From Paraburkholderia phosphatilytica (lineage in GTDB: Bacteria; Pseudomonadota; Gammaproteobacteria; Burkholderiales; Burkholderiaceae), in the NCBI RefSeq assembly GCF_003443895.1, contig NZ_QQOA01000010.1, positions 124,001-188,000 of the forward strand: a stretch of 64,000 nt of DNA. The letters run 5' to 3'. Made by a program: the position numbers and the translations under genes. The notes below the pieces were generated by a model. It had not been told where the DNA came from and made no database searches. It worked only from the letters and a program-made list of their open reading frames with translations. How positions within the stretch are numbered: the stretch's first letter is position 1; each line of letters opens with the position of its first letter. Shown one piece after another: positions 39,250 to 48,000 of the stretch.

Positions 39250-40887
39250 ATGACCCGCTTCGACTGGCACAACCCGTATCCCACCACGCGCCTTCCGGTT
39301 TTCGCCCGCAACGTCGTTTCCACGTCGCAGCCGCTCGCCGCGCAGGCCGGCCTGCGCATGCTGTGGAAGGGCGGCAATGCGGTCGATGCCGCGATCGCCG
39401 CCGCGGCCGCGATCATGATCGTCGAGCCGGTGTCGAACGGGCTCGGCAGCGATGCGTTCGCGCTCGTCTGGGACGGCGCGAAGCTGCACGGACTGAACGC
39501 GTCGGGCGTCGCACCGGCGGCGTGGAGCGTCGACTATTTCCGCTCGCGCCACGGCGAGGCGAACGGTCTCGCGAAGCAGCCGGTGCGCGGCTGGGACGCG
39601 GTCACGGTGCCCGGCGCGATCGCCGGCTGGGAAGCGCTGCATGCGAAGTTCGGCAAGCTGCCGTTCGGCGACCTGCTGGAGCCGGCCATCGACATTGCCG
39701 AGCGCGGCCATGCGGTCGCGAGCGTCGTCGCGCACAAGTGGGCCGCGGCGATCCCCGACCTGAAAGACCAGCCCGGTTTCGCCGACGTGTTCATGCCGCG
39801 CGGCCGCGCGCCCGAGGTGAGCGAACTGGTGCGCTTCCCCGGCCATGCGAAGACGCTGCGCGTGCTCGCCGAGCAGGGCCCGCGCGCGTACTACGAAGGC
39901 GAGATCGCCGAGCGGATCGCGGCGTTTTCGCGCGAGTGCGGCGGCGCGATGACGCTCGACGATCTGCGCAACTACCGCGCGGACTGGGTCGAGCCGATCG
40001 GCAAGTCATATCGCGGCCACACCGCGCACGAGATTCCGCCGAACGGCCAGGGCATCGGCGCGCTGATCGCGCTCGGCATTCTCGAGCAGTTCGACATCGC
40101 GTCGCTGAAGGTGGACAGCATCGAGTCGCAGCACCTGCAGATCGAAGCGATGAAGCTCGCGTTCGCCGATGTCTACCGCTACGTCGCCGATCCGCGTTCG
40201 ATGGAAGTGACGCCCGAACAGATGCTCGACGACGCGTACCTGAAGTCGCGCGCGAAGCTGATCGACCCGAAGCGCGCGACGCATTTCGGCTTCGGCATGC
40301 CGAAGTCGGGCGGCACGATCTATCTGTCCGCCGCCGACGAAAACGGCATGATGGTGAGCTTCATCCAGTCGAACTACATGGGCTTCGGCTCGGGCGTCGT
40401 GGTGCCGGATACCGGCATCGCGCTGCAGAACCGCGGCTGCGGCTTCTCGATGGATCCGAAGTCGCCGAACGTGGTGGAAGCCGGCAAGCGCCCGTTCCAT
40501 ACGATCATTCCGGCGTTCCTCACGCAGCAGGTGGATGGCCGCGAGGAGGCCGTGATGAGCTTCGGCGTGATGGGCGGCGACATGCAGCCGCAGGGTCACC
40601 TGCAGACGGTGGTGCGGATGCTCGACTACGGCCAGCAGCCGCAGGCTGCATGCGACGCGCCGCGCTGGAAAGTGAACCGCGACTTCTCGATCGATGTGGA
40701 AGCGACGCTTGACCCCGCATGCGTGCGCGCATTGCAGGAGTGCGGCCACACGATCAAGTCGATCGACGATCCGTACATGGACTTCGGCTCCGGCCAGTTC
40801 ATCTGGAAGCTCGACCGCAACGAGCCGGACCGCGGCTACGTCGCAGCCAGCGACAGCCGGCGCGATGGCCTCGCCGCCGGGTTCTGA
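39250..40887 (+). CDS. Gamma-glutamyltransferase-family Ntn hydrolase, no signal peptide
   Basis: A 545-residue member of the GGT family, which autocleaves before a threonine to form two subunits. The nucleophile is Thr356 in GGTIYLSAADENG; QSNYMGFGSGVVVPDTGI and the later FGVMGGDMQPQGHLQ are family segments. Unlike E. coli Ggt there is no export signal, and the N-terminus starts directly with the fold (VVSTSQPLAAQAGLRMLWKGGNAVDAAIA). This fits cytoplasmic YwrD-like or HpxW (oxamate amidohydrolase)-like members. An ATG at 39181 would only add a non-family leader. Substrate uncertain. Confidence 0.85.
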   Translation: MTRFDWHNPYPTTRLPVFARNVVSTSQPLAAQAGLRMLWKGGNAVDAAIAAAAAIMIVEPVSNGLGSDAFALVWDGAKLHGLNASGVAPAAWSVDYFRSRHGEANGLAKQPVRGWDAVTVPGAIAGWEALHAKFGKLPFGDLLEPAIDIAERGHAVASVVAHKWAAAIPDLKDQPGFADVFMPRGRAPEVSELVRFPGHAKTLRVLAEQGPRAYYEGEIAERIAAFSRECGGAMTLDDLRNYRADWVEPIGKSYRGHTAHEIPPNGQGIGALIALGILEQFDIASLKVDSIESQHLQIEAMKLAFADVYRYVADPRSMEVTPEQMLDDAYLKSRAKLIDPKRATHFGFGMPKSGGTIYLSAADENGMMVSFIQSNYMGFGSGVVVPDTGIALQNRGCGFSMDPKSPNVVEAGKRPFHTIIPAFLTQQVDGREEAVMSFGVMGGDMQPQGHLQTVVRMLDYGQQPQAACDAPRWKVNRDFSIDVEATLDPACVRALQECGHTIKSIDDPYMDFGSGQFIWKLDRNEPDRGYVAASDSRRDGLAAGF

Positions 40888-40941
40888 AGCAAGCCGTCGA
40901 ACCCAAGCCGAACCCCGACGCCAACCCAACTCGTTGTTGCA

Positions 40942-40971
40942 GCAAGCGAACCGCCCCGATCGTTCGCTTGC
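40942..40971. terminator. Stem-loop downstream of the GGT-like gene
   Basis: GCAAGCGAAC and GTTCGCTTGC form a perfect 10-bp stem around a 10-nt loop, 54 bases after the stop. No T-run follows. It is the first recognisable element in the 363-bp gap before the ferritin-like gene. Confidence 0.55.
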
Positions 40972-41158
40972 GGCGCCATGCCGCGCGTCATTTTGCGTAA
41001 TCCTGCAAGCGCGAAATTCGAGGATTTCCGCCACCTGCGGGCGGAACCATGACGCCCCAGGCACGGTCAGTGCTCATACCCTATTCAGCACAGTCTTGAA
41101 ACACAGGCTAAGATGCAAGTCAGTAGGGGTTAACCACTTCAATCGCTGTTGTCGATAC

Positions 41159-41221
41159 CGTTGGCGGCGAGGGGTAGCGCGAAGCAAGCGCGATACACGC
41201 GCCGCGTTCGTAGCGCCAACG
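41159..41221 (+). promoter_or_regulatory. Structured leader before the ferritin-like gene
   Basis: CGTTGGCG (41159-41166) and CGCCAACG (41214-41221) form a perfect 8-bp stem enclosing 47 bases, which include a smaller GCGC-GAAGCAA-GCGC type hairpin. The structure ends 29 bases before the start codon. It may be a regulatory leader; no known riboswitch class is recognised. The rest of the 40,888-41,250 gap shows no coding sequence and no convincing promoter. Confidence 0.4.
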
Positions 41222-41250
41222 TCACGATGCAGCATTGGGAGCACGACGCA

Positions 41251-42078
41251 ATGAAAGACGAGTCAACCCATGTGATGCCCTGGCGTATCGAAGACATCGA
41301 CCTGACGCGGGTCGAGCGTCAGCGCGCCGCGACCAACGAAGACCTGCTGCTGCTGCTGTGCGCGGCATCGTTCATCGAAAGCGGTACCGATCTCTACACC
41401 AGCAACCTCAGCAAGTTCTTCAACGACGACCCCGAGGTCTCTTCGTGGCTTAACCATGAATGGGAACCCGAGGAAATGCAGCATGGCCGCGCGTTGAAGA
41501 CCTACATCAACTACGTGTGGCCCGAGTTCGACTGGGATACCGCGTTCGCGAACTTCTTCGACGAGTATTCGAAGACCTGCGATGTCGAAGGCTTCGAGAA
41601 GACCCGCGCGCTCGAGATGGTGGCGCGCTGCGTGGTCGAGACGGGCACCGCCACGCTCTACCGCGCGATCAACGAGTGCTCGGACGAGCCGGTGCTGAAG
41701 GAGATCACCGACAACATCCGCACCGACGAAGTCCGCCACTACAAGCACTTTTTCAAGTATTTCAAGAAGTACAACAAGATCGAAGGCAACGGCCGGCTTG
41801 CCGTGCTCGGCGCGCTGATGCGCCGTGTGATGGAGATCAAGAACGAAGACTCGGAGATCGCGCTGCGTCATGTGTTCGCGATCCGCTATCCGGAGCGCAA
41901 GGACGACTTCGCGTACAACCGCAACCTGTCCGCGCGTGTGAATTCGCTCGTGCGGCGCAATCTGTCCGCGGACCTGTGCGTGAAGATGCTGCTGAAGCCG
42001 CTCGATCTGCCCGCGCGCATCCAGCCGGGCATTCACTATCCGCTCGCGAAGATCACGCAGCACGTGTTTTTCCGCTGA
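41251..42078 (+). CDS. Ferritin-like diiron protein, uncharacterised
   Basis: A 275-residue, largely helical protein carrying the full diiron carboxylate ligand pattern: Glu43, E75-x-x-H78 (WEPEEMQH), Glu130 and E160-x-x-H163 (TDEVRHYKHF). The E / ExxH / E / ExxH spacing matches the ferritin-like superfamily that includes acyl-ACP desaturases, R2 subunits and N-oxygenases. The C-terminal third (about 185-275) is basic, with no recognised domain. The ATG at 41251 has GGGAG about nine bases upstream. Not recognised as a named enzyme; oxidase or oxygenase chemistry is plausible but unproven. Confidence 0.78.
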   Translation: MKDESTHVMPWRIEDIDLTRVERQRAATNEDLLLLLCAASFIESGTDLYTSNLSKFFNDDPEVSSWLNHEWEPEEMQHGRALKTYINYVWPEFDWDTAFANFFDEYSKTCDVEGFEKTRALEMVARCVVETGTATLYRAINECSDEPVLKEITDNIRTDEVRHYKHFFKYFKKYNKIEGNGRLAVLGALMRRVMEIKNEDSEIALRHVFAIRYPERKDDFAYNRNLSARVNSLVRRNLSADLCVKMLLKPLDLPARIQPGIHYPLAKITQHVFFR

Positions 42079-42218
42079 GCGACGCCGCGCGAATGCGAGC
42101 GCGGCAATCCGGCCTTCGGATCGCTGCACATGCACTACGATGAAATGGCCTGCCGGAGCGCGCGTCGCCCGGTGGGCCATGTCTATTTCGTTTCGCCAAC
42201 CGGATCGGGAGAGTATCG

Positions 42219-42767
42219 ATGAACCAGTCCGCCAGCCGTTCCGGTGCGCTCGAACAGGAAGCCTTCGACACCTGGCCGCCGCAGATCCAGACTCTGCTCG
42301 ACGGTGCGTCGCTCGCGTCGAAGGAGGGCTTCACCGCATCGCTGCTCGTCGTCGACGCGAAGGGGCAGTTGCGTACCACGCTGCTCGGCATCGGCGAACT
42401 GTTCGCGCCCGATCCGCTTACGGTGTGCTTCGCGCTCTGGTCGCACTCGCGCGCCGCGCGCGCATTGATGCAAGGCGGTCGTGCCGGGTTGACCTTCGTC
42501 GAAGGCGAGGCGTTCTATCAGATCCAGCTGAAGGTCGAGCCGCTACCGGAACTCGATGGTGAAGATGGGGAAACTGCGCTTGCGCGCTTCGCCGGCACGA
42601 TCGAGATCGGCGAGATGCAGCGGGTGCGCTATGCACGCCTCACGCACGGCATCTCGTTCGAACTCGAAGCAGAGGAGAAGCACGCGACGCTCGAGCGCTG
42701 GCAGGCGCAGATCGCGGGCTTGAAGCAGGCCGCCGCGGCGTTGCCGCGTGCGGAGGGGGCGGAGTAA
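42219..42767 (+). CDS. FMN-binding split-barrel (pyridoxamine 5'-phosphate oxidase-like) protein
   Basis: A 182-residue protein with a split-barrel pattern: a first helix (PQIQTLLDGASLASKEGF), strands ASLLVVDAKGQLRTTLLGIGEL and TVCFALWSHSRAARALMQGGRAGLTFVEGEAFYQIQLKV, then a helical C-terminus. Relatives bind FMN, F420 or heme. There is no clear substrate signature, so the exact activity is unknown. It lies 140 bases after the ferritin-like gene on the same strand. A shared redox role is possible but not shown. Confidence 0.65.
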   Translation: MNQSASRSGALEQEAFDTWPPQIQTLLDGASLASKEGFTASLLVVDAKGQLRTTLLGIGELFAPDPLTVCFALWSHSRAARALMQGGRAGLTFVEGEAFYQIQLKVEPLPELDGEDGETALARFAGTIEIGEMQRVRYARLTHGISFELEAEEKHATLERWQAQIAGLKQAAAALPRAEGAE

Positions 42768-42868
42768 ACAGGCTGAATGAGCGGGCCGAATGCGCGAGCG
42801 GCGGGCTGGCCGTTCGATGCGGAGACACGCGTCGCAACGAGTCTCTCCCGCCCTGATCGCTATGCAGA

Positions 42869-44509
42869 TCAGCCGCGCTCGCTATCGCGCGCCGGCCGCT
42901 TGGGCGACTTCGGCGCGTCGTTGCGCGGCTTGCCGCCGAGCAGCGCGCCAGGGTTCGCCGCCGGACGGCGCGATGCGTAAGACGACGCGTTGTCATGCGT
43001 TTGCCCGGCCGCACGCGGCTTGTCCTGCGACTGACGCGGCGCGTCCTTGCGCGCGGACGCGTGCTGGCCGCCTTGCGACGCCGCCTTCGCGCCGCCCGGC
43101 TTGCCGGCATGCGACTTCTGCGCCGGATTGCCGTTCGAGCGCGGCTGCCCATCGGCCTGCGCGCGATTGCGCGGTTGAGCGCCGCCACGCGGTTCGCTCT
43201 TCGACTGAGCCCCCGCCCGCGACGTGCCAGCCGACTGACGGCCCGAACCCTGCGGCGCACGGCCTTCGCCATCGCGGCTCTGCGCCGGCTTCGCGCGCGC
43301 TTGTCCCTGGCGCGGCTCACGGCCGCCGCCACCCTGGCTGCGCCGCTGGATCGGCTCCGGCTTCGCGTTCGGATCGGGCTCGAAGCCCGCGATCACTTCC
43401 TGGGGCACCGCGCGCTTGATCAGCCGCTCGATGTCCTTCAGCAGCTGCAGTTCGTCGACGCAGACGAGCGACACCGCTTCGCCCGTCGCACCCGCGCGGC
43501 CCGTGCGGCCGATCCGGTGCACGTAGTCTTCCGGCACGTTCGGCAGGTCGTAGTTGACGACGTGCGGCAGCTGGTCGATATCGATGCCGCGTGCCGCGAT
43601 ATCGGTTGCGACCAGCACCTGCAGCGTGGCGTCCTTGAACTCGGACAGCGCGCGCGTACGCGCCGACTGGCTCTTGTTGCCGTGGATCGCGAGCGCGCTG
43701 ATGCCGTCCTTCGTCAGCTGTTCGGCGAGGCGGTTCGCGCCGTGCTTCGTGCGCGTGAACACCAGCACCTGAAACCAGTTGTGGCGCTTGATCAGATGCG
43801 TGAGCAACTCACGCTTGCGATCGCGGTCGACGGGATGGATCTTCTGCGCGACCGTTTCGGCCGTCGTGTTGCGGCGCGCGACTTCGATCAGCGCGGGCGA
43901 ATCGAGCAGGCTGTCGGCGAGCGTCTTGATCTCGTCGGAGAAGGTGGCCGAGAACAGCAGGTTCTGGCGCTTCGGCGGCAGCTTCGCGAGCACGCGCTTG
44001 ATGTCGTGGATGAAGCCCATGTCGAGCATGCGGTCGGCTTCGTCGAGCACGAGGATCTCGAGCTGCGACAAATCGATGGTCTTCTGCTGCATGTGGTCGA
44101 GCAGACGGCCCGGCGTCGCGACGACGATGTCGACGCCGCGTTTCAACGCGTCGATCTGCGGATTGATGCCGACGCCGCCGAACATCACGGTGGACTTCAG
44201 CTTCACGTGCTTGCCGTACGCGCGCACGCTTTCCTCGACCTGCGCGGCGAGTTCGCGCGTCGGCGTGAGGATCAGCGCGCGCACGACGCGCTTGCCGCCC
44301 GCGGCGGGCGGCATCGACAGCAGGCGTTGCAGGATCGGCAGCGTGAAGCCGGCCGTTTTGCCGGTGCCGGTCTGCGCGCCGGCGAGCAGGTCGCCGCCGT
44401 TCAGGACAGCCGGAATGGCCTGCAGCTGGATCGGGGTGGGAGAGGTGTAGCCAAGTTCATTGACTGCGCGGACCAGCGGTTCGGACAAGCCGAGAGATTC
44501 GAAAGACAT
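42869..44509 (-). CDS. rhlE: DEAD-box ATP-dependent RNA helicase, RhlE type
   Basis: A 546-residue RNA helicase. Q motif [26 protein letters not shown], Walker [11 protein letters not shown] (about 43-52), [28 protein letters not shown], and the C-terminal [10 protein letters not shown] are all intact. After about residue 385 comes a long low-complexity tail rich in Gly, Arg, Gln, Ser, Ala and Lys, typical of RhlE proteins that remodel rRNA or sRNA complexes. The ATG at 44509 matches the family start (MSFESLGL). Several betaproteobacterial paralogues exist, so the suffix is unknown. Confidence 0.93.
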   Translation of the reverse strand: MSFESLGLSEPLVRAVNELGYTSPTPIQLQAIPAVLNGGDLLAGAQTGTGKTAGFTLPILQRLLSMPPAAGGKRVVRALILTPTRELAAQVEESVRAYGKHVKLKSTVMFGGVGINPQIDALKRGVDIVVATPGRLLDHMQQKTIDLSQLEILVLDEADRMLDMGFIHDIKRVLAKLPPKRQNLLFSATFSDEIKTLADSLLDSPALIEVARRNTTAETVAQKIHPVDRDRKRELLTHLIKRHNWFQVLVFTRTKHGANRLAEQLTKDGISALAIHGNKSQSARTRALSEFKDATLQVLVATDIAARGIDIDQLPHVVNYDLPNVPEDYVHRIGRTGRAGATGEAVSLVCVDELQLLKDIERLIKRAVPQEVIAGFEPDPNAKPEPIQRRSQGGGGREPRQGQARAKPAQSRDGEGRAPQGSGRQSAGTSRAGAQSKSEPRGGAQPRNRAQADGQPRSNGNPAQKSHAGKPGGAKAASQGGQHASARKDAPRQSQDKPRAAGQTHDNASSYASRRPAANPGALLGGKPRNDAPKSPKRPARDSERG

Positions 44510-44742
44510 AAAGCAGTTGCTATCCAGTGTGGGCGGCCGGCAGGTGCACGCGGCCATCAAGGCGCAGTGCACGGCGCAAGGCGAAAGCCTTGACCGGTCG
44601 CTGGGAAAACGGCGTTGCGCAGGTGGCGCAACAAGAGTTCTGGCAACAGCGCGCGCGTATCACGCACCCGCGAGACATGCGCGCAACGGCGCGCATTCAA
44701 GACACGCCGGCCGGCATCAAGTTCCATTCGCCGCCGAAGCGG

Positions 44743-45363
44743 TCACGCGACATACCGCGCGACGCTGACGAATTGACACAAACTCCCCGCCAGTACGAAC
44801 AGATGCCAGATGCCGTGTCCGTGGCGGATGCGCTCGTCGTTGATGAAAAACCAGATGCCGCCTGTGTAGATCAGCCCGCCGGCCAGCAGCCACGCGGTGC
44901 CCGCCGCCGGCAACGCGCCGATGAGCGGGTGGACGGCTACGAGCGCGAGCCATCCCATCAGGACATACAGCACCATCGATACGCTGCGGGTGCGGCGCCC
45001 GAGCGTCAGTTCCTGCACGATACCGAACAGCGCGAGCCCCCAGCTCACGCCGAACAGCGACCAGCCCCACGGTCCACGCAACGTGACGAGCGTGAACGGC
45101 GTATAGCTGCCGGCGATCAGCAGGTAGATCGCCGCGTAGTCGCATTTGCGCAGCACCGCCTTGAGTCGCGGGCGATGCGTGCTGTGATACAGCGTGGACA
45201 CCGTGTAGAGCAACAGCAGCATCGCACCATAGATGCTGAAGCTCACCACCTTGTACGGATCGCGCTCGACGGCGGCCATCGTGACGAGCACCGCCAGCCC
45301 GGCCACCGACAGCACGGCGCCGACGAGATGGGTCACGCTGTTCAACCGCTCACCGATCTGCAC
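44743..45363 (-). CDS. Hemolysin III family (YqfA/PAQR-like) membrane protein
   Basis: A 206-residue seven-helix membrane protein of the HlyIII/PAQR superfamily. Metal-site landmarks are STLYHSTH (helix 2), KCDYAAIYLLIAGSYTPF and the final GHGIWHLFVLAGSLCQF. Family members are proposed membrane-lipid hydrolases or sensors; the hemolysin name is historical. The 233-bp spacer to rhlE shows no feature I can support. Confidence 0.88.
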   Translation of the reverse strand: MQIGERLNSVTHLVGAVLSVAGLAVLVTMAAVERDPYKVVSFSIYGAMLLLLYTVSTLYHSTHRPRLKAVLRKCDYAAIYLLIAGSYTPFTLVTLRGPWGWSLFGVSWGLALFGIVQELTLGRRTRSVSMVLYVLMGWLALVAVHPLIGALPAAGTAWLLAGGLIYTGGIWFFINDERIRHGHGIWHLFVLAGSLCQFVSVARYVA

Positions 45364-45433
45364 GATACGTTCCTCGATCCTGCCGGTTGCGTTGCTCAGT
45401 TGAGTTGTCTACGCAACCGCGCGACACACAAAA

Positions 45434-45473
45434 ACAAAGGGCGCGGCCTTGCGAGCTTCCGCCGGCCGCGCCC
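45434..45473 (-). terminator. Intrinsic terminator after the triheme cytochrome gene
   Basis: GGGCGCGGCC (45439-45448) and GGCCGCGCCC (45464-45473) form a perfect 10-bp stem with a 15-nt loop. Read leftward it is followed by CTTTGTTTTTGTG, a T-rich tail. It closes the cytochrome operon 20 bases after its stop. Confidence 0.75.
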
Positions 45474-45492
45474 CTGAGGCTTTCGTGTTCGC

Positions 45493-46791
45493 TTAGTCGA
45501 GCGGCGCCGAGCGCAGATCGCTGACCTGCTGTGGCGACACGGCCGCACCGTTGTTGCCCCACGACTGACGCACGTACGTCACGACCGCGGCCACTTCCTG
45601 GTTCGACAGCGCCTGCGCGAACGGCGGCATGCCGTACGGATGCGGGTTGCCGTCCGTGCTCGGCGGGTAACCGCCATTCAGCACCATGCGGATCGGGTTG
45701 ACTGCCGACGGCATCTGAATGGACTGGTTGTTCGCGAGCGGCGGATAGTTCGGCGGCATGCCGAGACCGTTGTCCTGGTGGCACTTCGCACAATGATCAG
45801 CGTAGATCTTCGCGCCTTGCTGCTTCAGTTCGCTTCCGAACGCGGTCGACGTTTCCAGCTGCAGCTGTTCCGGTGCTTCCTTCTTCTGCGGGATCGTCTT
45901 CAGGTACGTCGCCATCGCGTGAATGTCGTCGTCCGACAGATACTGCAGGCTGTTGTGCACCACTTCCGCCATCGGGCCGAACACCGCGCCGCGCTCCGAC
46001 ACGCCGTTCTTCAGCAGCGATGAAATATCCTTGATGTCCCAGTCGCCGAGGCCGGCTTCCTTGTTCGACGTCAGCGACGGCGCATACCAGTTCTGCAGCG
46101 GGATCAGACCGCCCGCGAAGGCTGCCGAGTTCACCGGGCCGCCCATCGCGTTGATCGACGTGTGGCACATGCCGCAGTGGCCGAGGCCTTCGATCAGATA
46201 CGCGCCGCGGTTCCATTCCACCGACTTGGTCGGATCCGGCTTGTACTCGCCTTCACGGAAGAACAGCGTGCGCCAGCCGATCAGCAGGTTGCGGTTGTTG
46301 AACGGGAACTTGAGTTCGTGCGGACGGCTCGGCACGTTCACCGGCGGCACCGAACGCAGGAACGCGTAGATCGCGTCGGAATCCGCGCGCGACACCTTCG
46401 TGTAGCTCGTGAACGGGAAGCCCGGATACAGCAGGCTGCCGTCCTTCGAGCGGCCCGTGTGCATCGCGCGGTAGAAGTCGTCCGAGGTCCACTTGCCGAT
46501 ACCGTATTGATCGTCAGGCGTGATGTTCGGGGTGTACATCGTGCCGAACGGCGTAGCCATCGGCAGGCCGCCCGCGAATTCCTTGCCGCCGCGCACCGTG
46601 TGGCACGCGATACAGTCGCCGGCGCGGGCGAGGTACTCGCCCTTCTTGATGAGTTCGGTCTGCTCGGCCGGCGTGGCGGCCATCGCGGCGCCGTTATGCA
46701 GGTTGTCGCCGCCGGACCACAGCACCGGAACGAGCGCTGCGGCTGCAACCACGACCACAGCCGACAGGGCGAAGAGGGACTTGCGTTTCAT
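45493..46791 (-). CDS. Triheme cytochrome c, dehydrogenase cytochrome-subunit type
   Basis: A 432-residue exported cytochrome with an N-terminal hydrophobic signal or anchor (residues 5-26) and three CxxCH heme sites: CIACH at 60-64, CGMCH near 204 and CAKCH near 336. The three-domain layout is that of the cytochrome subunits of membrane alcohol, gluconate and sorbitol dehydrogenases, which pass electrons to quinone or oxidase. No flavin or PQQ dehydrogenase subunit is adjacent, so its partner is unknown. It follows the cytochrome c4-like gene by 21 bases. Confidence 0.9.
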   Translation of the reverse strand: MKRKSLFALSAVVVVAAAALVPVLWSGGDNLHNGAAMAATPAEQTELIKKGEYLARAGDCIACHTVRGGKEFAGGLPMATPFGTMYTPNITPDDQYGIGKWTSDDFYRAMHTGRSKDGSLLYPGFPFTSYTKVSRADSDAIYAFLRSVPPVNVPSRPHELKFPFNNRNLLIGWRTLFFREGEYKPDPTKSVEWNRGAYLIEGLGHCGMCHTSINAMGGPVNSAAFAGGLIPLQNWYAPSLTSNKEAGLGDWDIKDISSLLKNGVSERGAVFGPMAEVVHNSLQYLSDDDIHAMATYLKTIPQKKEAPEQLQLETSTAFGSELKQQGAKIYADHCAKCHQDNGLGMPPNYPPLANNQSIQMPSAVNPIRMVLNGGYPPSTDGNPHPYGMPPFAQALSNQEVAAVVTYVRQSWGNNGAAVSPQQVSDLRSAPLD

Positions 46792-46812
46792 TTGGTGATC
46801 TCTCCCGGTGCC

Positions 46813-47532
46813 TTATTGCGGTTCGCTGCCGCAGGCAAGCGGAGTCTTCAACGATTTTGCCGGAGCCGGCACGGGGTTCTGCGGCGCGCGCTGCTGCGCC
46901 AGCCAGGCCGCGACGGCGTTCACGTCGTCATCGGTCAGGCGGGTGGCGATCTCGTGCATGCAGTCCGGCGCGATGGCGTGACGCGAGCCCGAGCGCCAGG
47001 CGCCGAGCTGCGCGCTGATGTAGTCGGCGTGCAGGCCGACCAGACCCGGAATGGCCGGCTCCATGCCGGTCAGCGCCTTGCCGTGACAGGCCGCGCAGGC
47101 CGGCACGTTCTTCGACGGATCGCCGTTCAGGACGATATTGCGGCCGCGTTCCAGCGTGCTGTTCGACACGGTGGGCGCCGCCGGCGTCGGATACGGCGGA
47201 CGCTGCTGCGAGAAGTACGTCGCGATCTGATGCAGATAGTCGTCAGAGAGATACGTGACGAGGTAGTTCATCGGCGGATACTTGCGACGACCCGCGCGGA
47301 AATTTTCCAGCTGGTTGTACAGATAGTCCGCCGGTTTGCCGGCGAGACGCGGGAAATAGTCGTTGTCGGTGCCTTGCCCATGCGAGCCGTGACATGCCGT
47401 ACAGCCTTGCACACGTGCTTCCATCGTGTCGGGGGCTTTGGGCTGGGTCTGCGCTTGCGCAGCGCTGTAGACGCCCGCGGCGCCAATCAGCAGAACGGCG
47501 AGCAATGGGCGGAAAATGCGTCTTGAAGACAC
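46813..47532 (-). CDS. Diheme cytochrome c4-like protein
   Basis: An exported two-domain cytochrome (about 239 residues) with heme sites CTACH at 44-48 and CAACH at 146-150. It has a signal peptide ending near SAAQAQ and a MEPAIPGLVG/FPRLAGKP pair of distal-loop segments typical of c4. The GTG at 47532 is preferred because GGAG lies six bases upstream; an ATG at 47544 would add four residues but has no ribosome site. Cytochromes c4 donate electrons to terminal oxidases, and here it is cotranscribed with the triheme protein. Confidence 0.9.
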   Translation of the reverse strand: MSSRRIFRPLLAVLLIGAAGVYSAAQAQTQPKAPDTMEARVQGCTACHGSHGQGTDNDYFPRLAGKPADYLYNQLENFRAGRRKYPPMNYLVTYLSDDYLHQIATYFSQQRPPYPTPAAPTVSNSTLERGRNIVLNGDPSKNVPACAACHGKALTGMEPAIPGLVGLHADYISAQLGAWRSGSRHAIAPDCMHEIATRLTDDDVNAVAAWLAQQRAPQNPVPAPAKSLKTPLACGSEPQ

Positions 47533-47742
47533 GCGTAACTCCATCAATATCGGGGACCTGACCGAACTTCGAGCGGCTCGGTGTGAAGGCAGCCGACCTG
47601 GGCGCGAACGCGGCCGGCGCTGCGGCGACGCAGCATTCTATCATCGATGGGTGATGGTGACTATTTGCCCCATGCGACGTGGTTCCGCACTGAAGCGCCG
47701 ATGCGACAACTTGCCGCACATGTGGCGGCGCCGGGCGGCGAA

Positions 47743-47778
47743 CGGCTGTCTCAAGATTCGGAGACAGCCGATTTTTTT
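47743..47778 (+). terminator. Strong intrinsic terminator with no upstream gene
   Basis: CGGCTGTCTC-AAGATTCG-GAGACAGCCG followed by A and seven Ts: a perfect 10-bp stem and a textbook U-tract on the + strand. The nearest upstream gene (cytochrome c4) runs the other way, so no coding region ends here. It lies in the 468-bp gap between the c4 and copD starts. It is either the end of a small RNA starting around 47,560-47,660 or an attenuator ahead of copD. No other feature is supported in the gap. Confidence 0.85.
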
Positions 47779-48000
47779 ATGCGGCGAGCGTGAACCGATG
47801 CGCATCGCGCCCTTCGAAGTACACTCGCGGTGGCGCGTCGACCGCGCCGCCTGTCACTCAGTATTTTTCAGTCTGCCCATCACGACCCAACGTCTCATGA
47901 ATCGACCTGGCTTCATCCATCCGTCGCCGAACCGCGCGACTTTCTGCGTTGCCGCAAACCTCGTTCCGTCTACGCAAGGCCATTGCGCCTTCACGATCCG

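Noticed and set aside
44510..45477. A 316-codon rightward open frame opposite the hemolysin III gene
   Set aside because: It is hydrophilic and His/Gln/Arg-rich, antisense to a clear seven-helix membrane protein.
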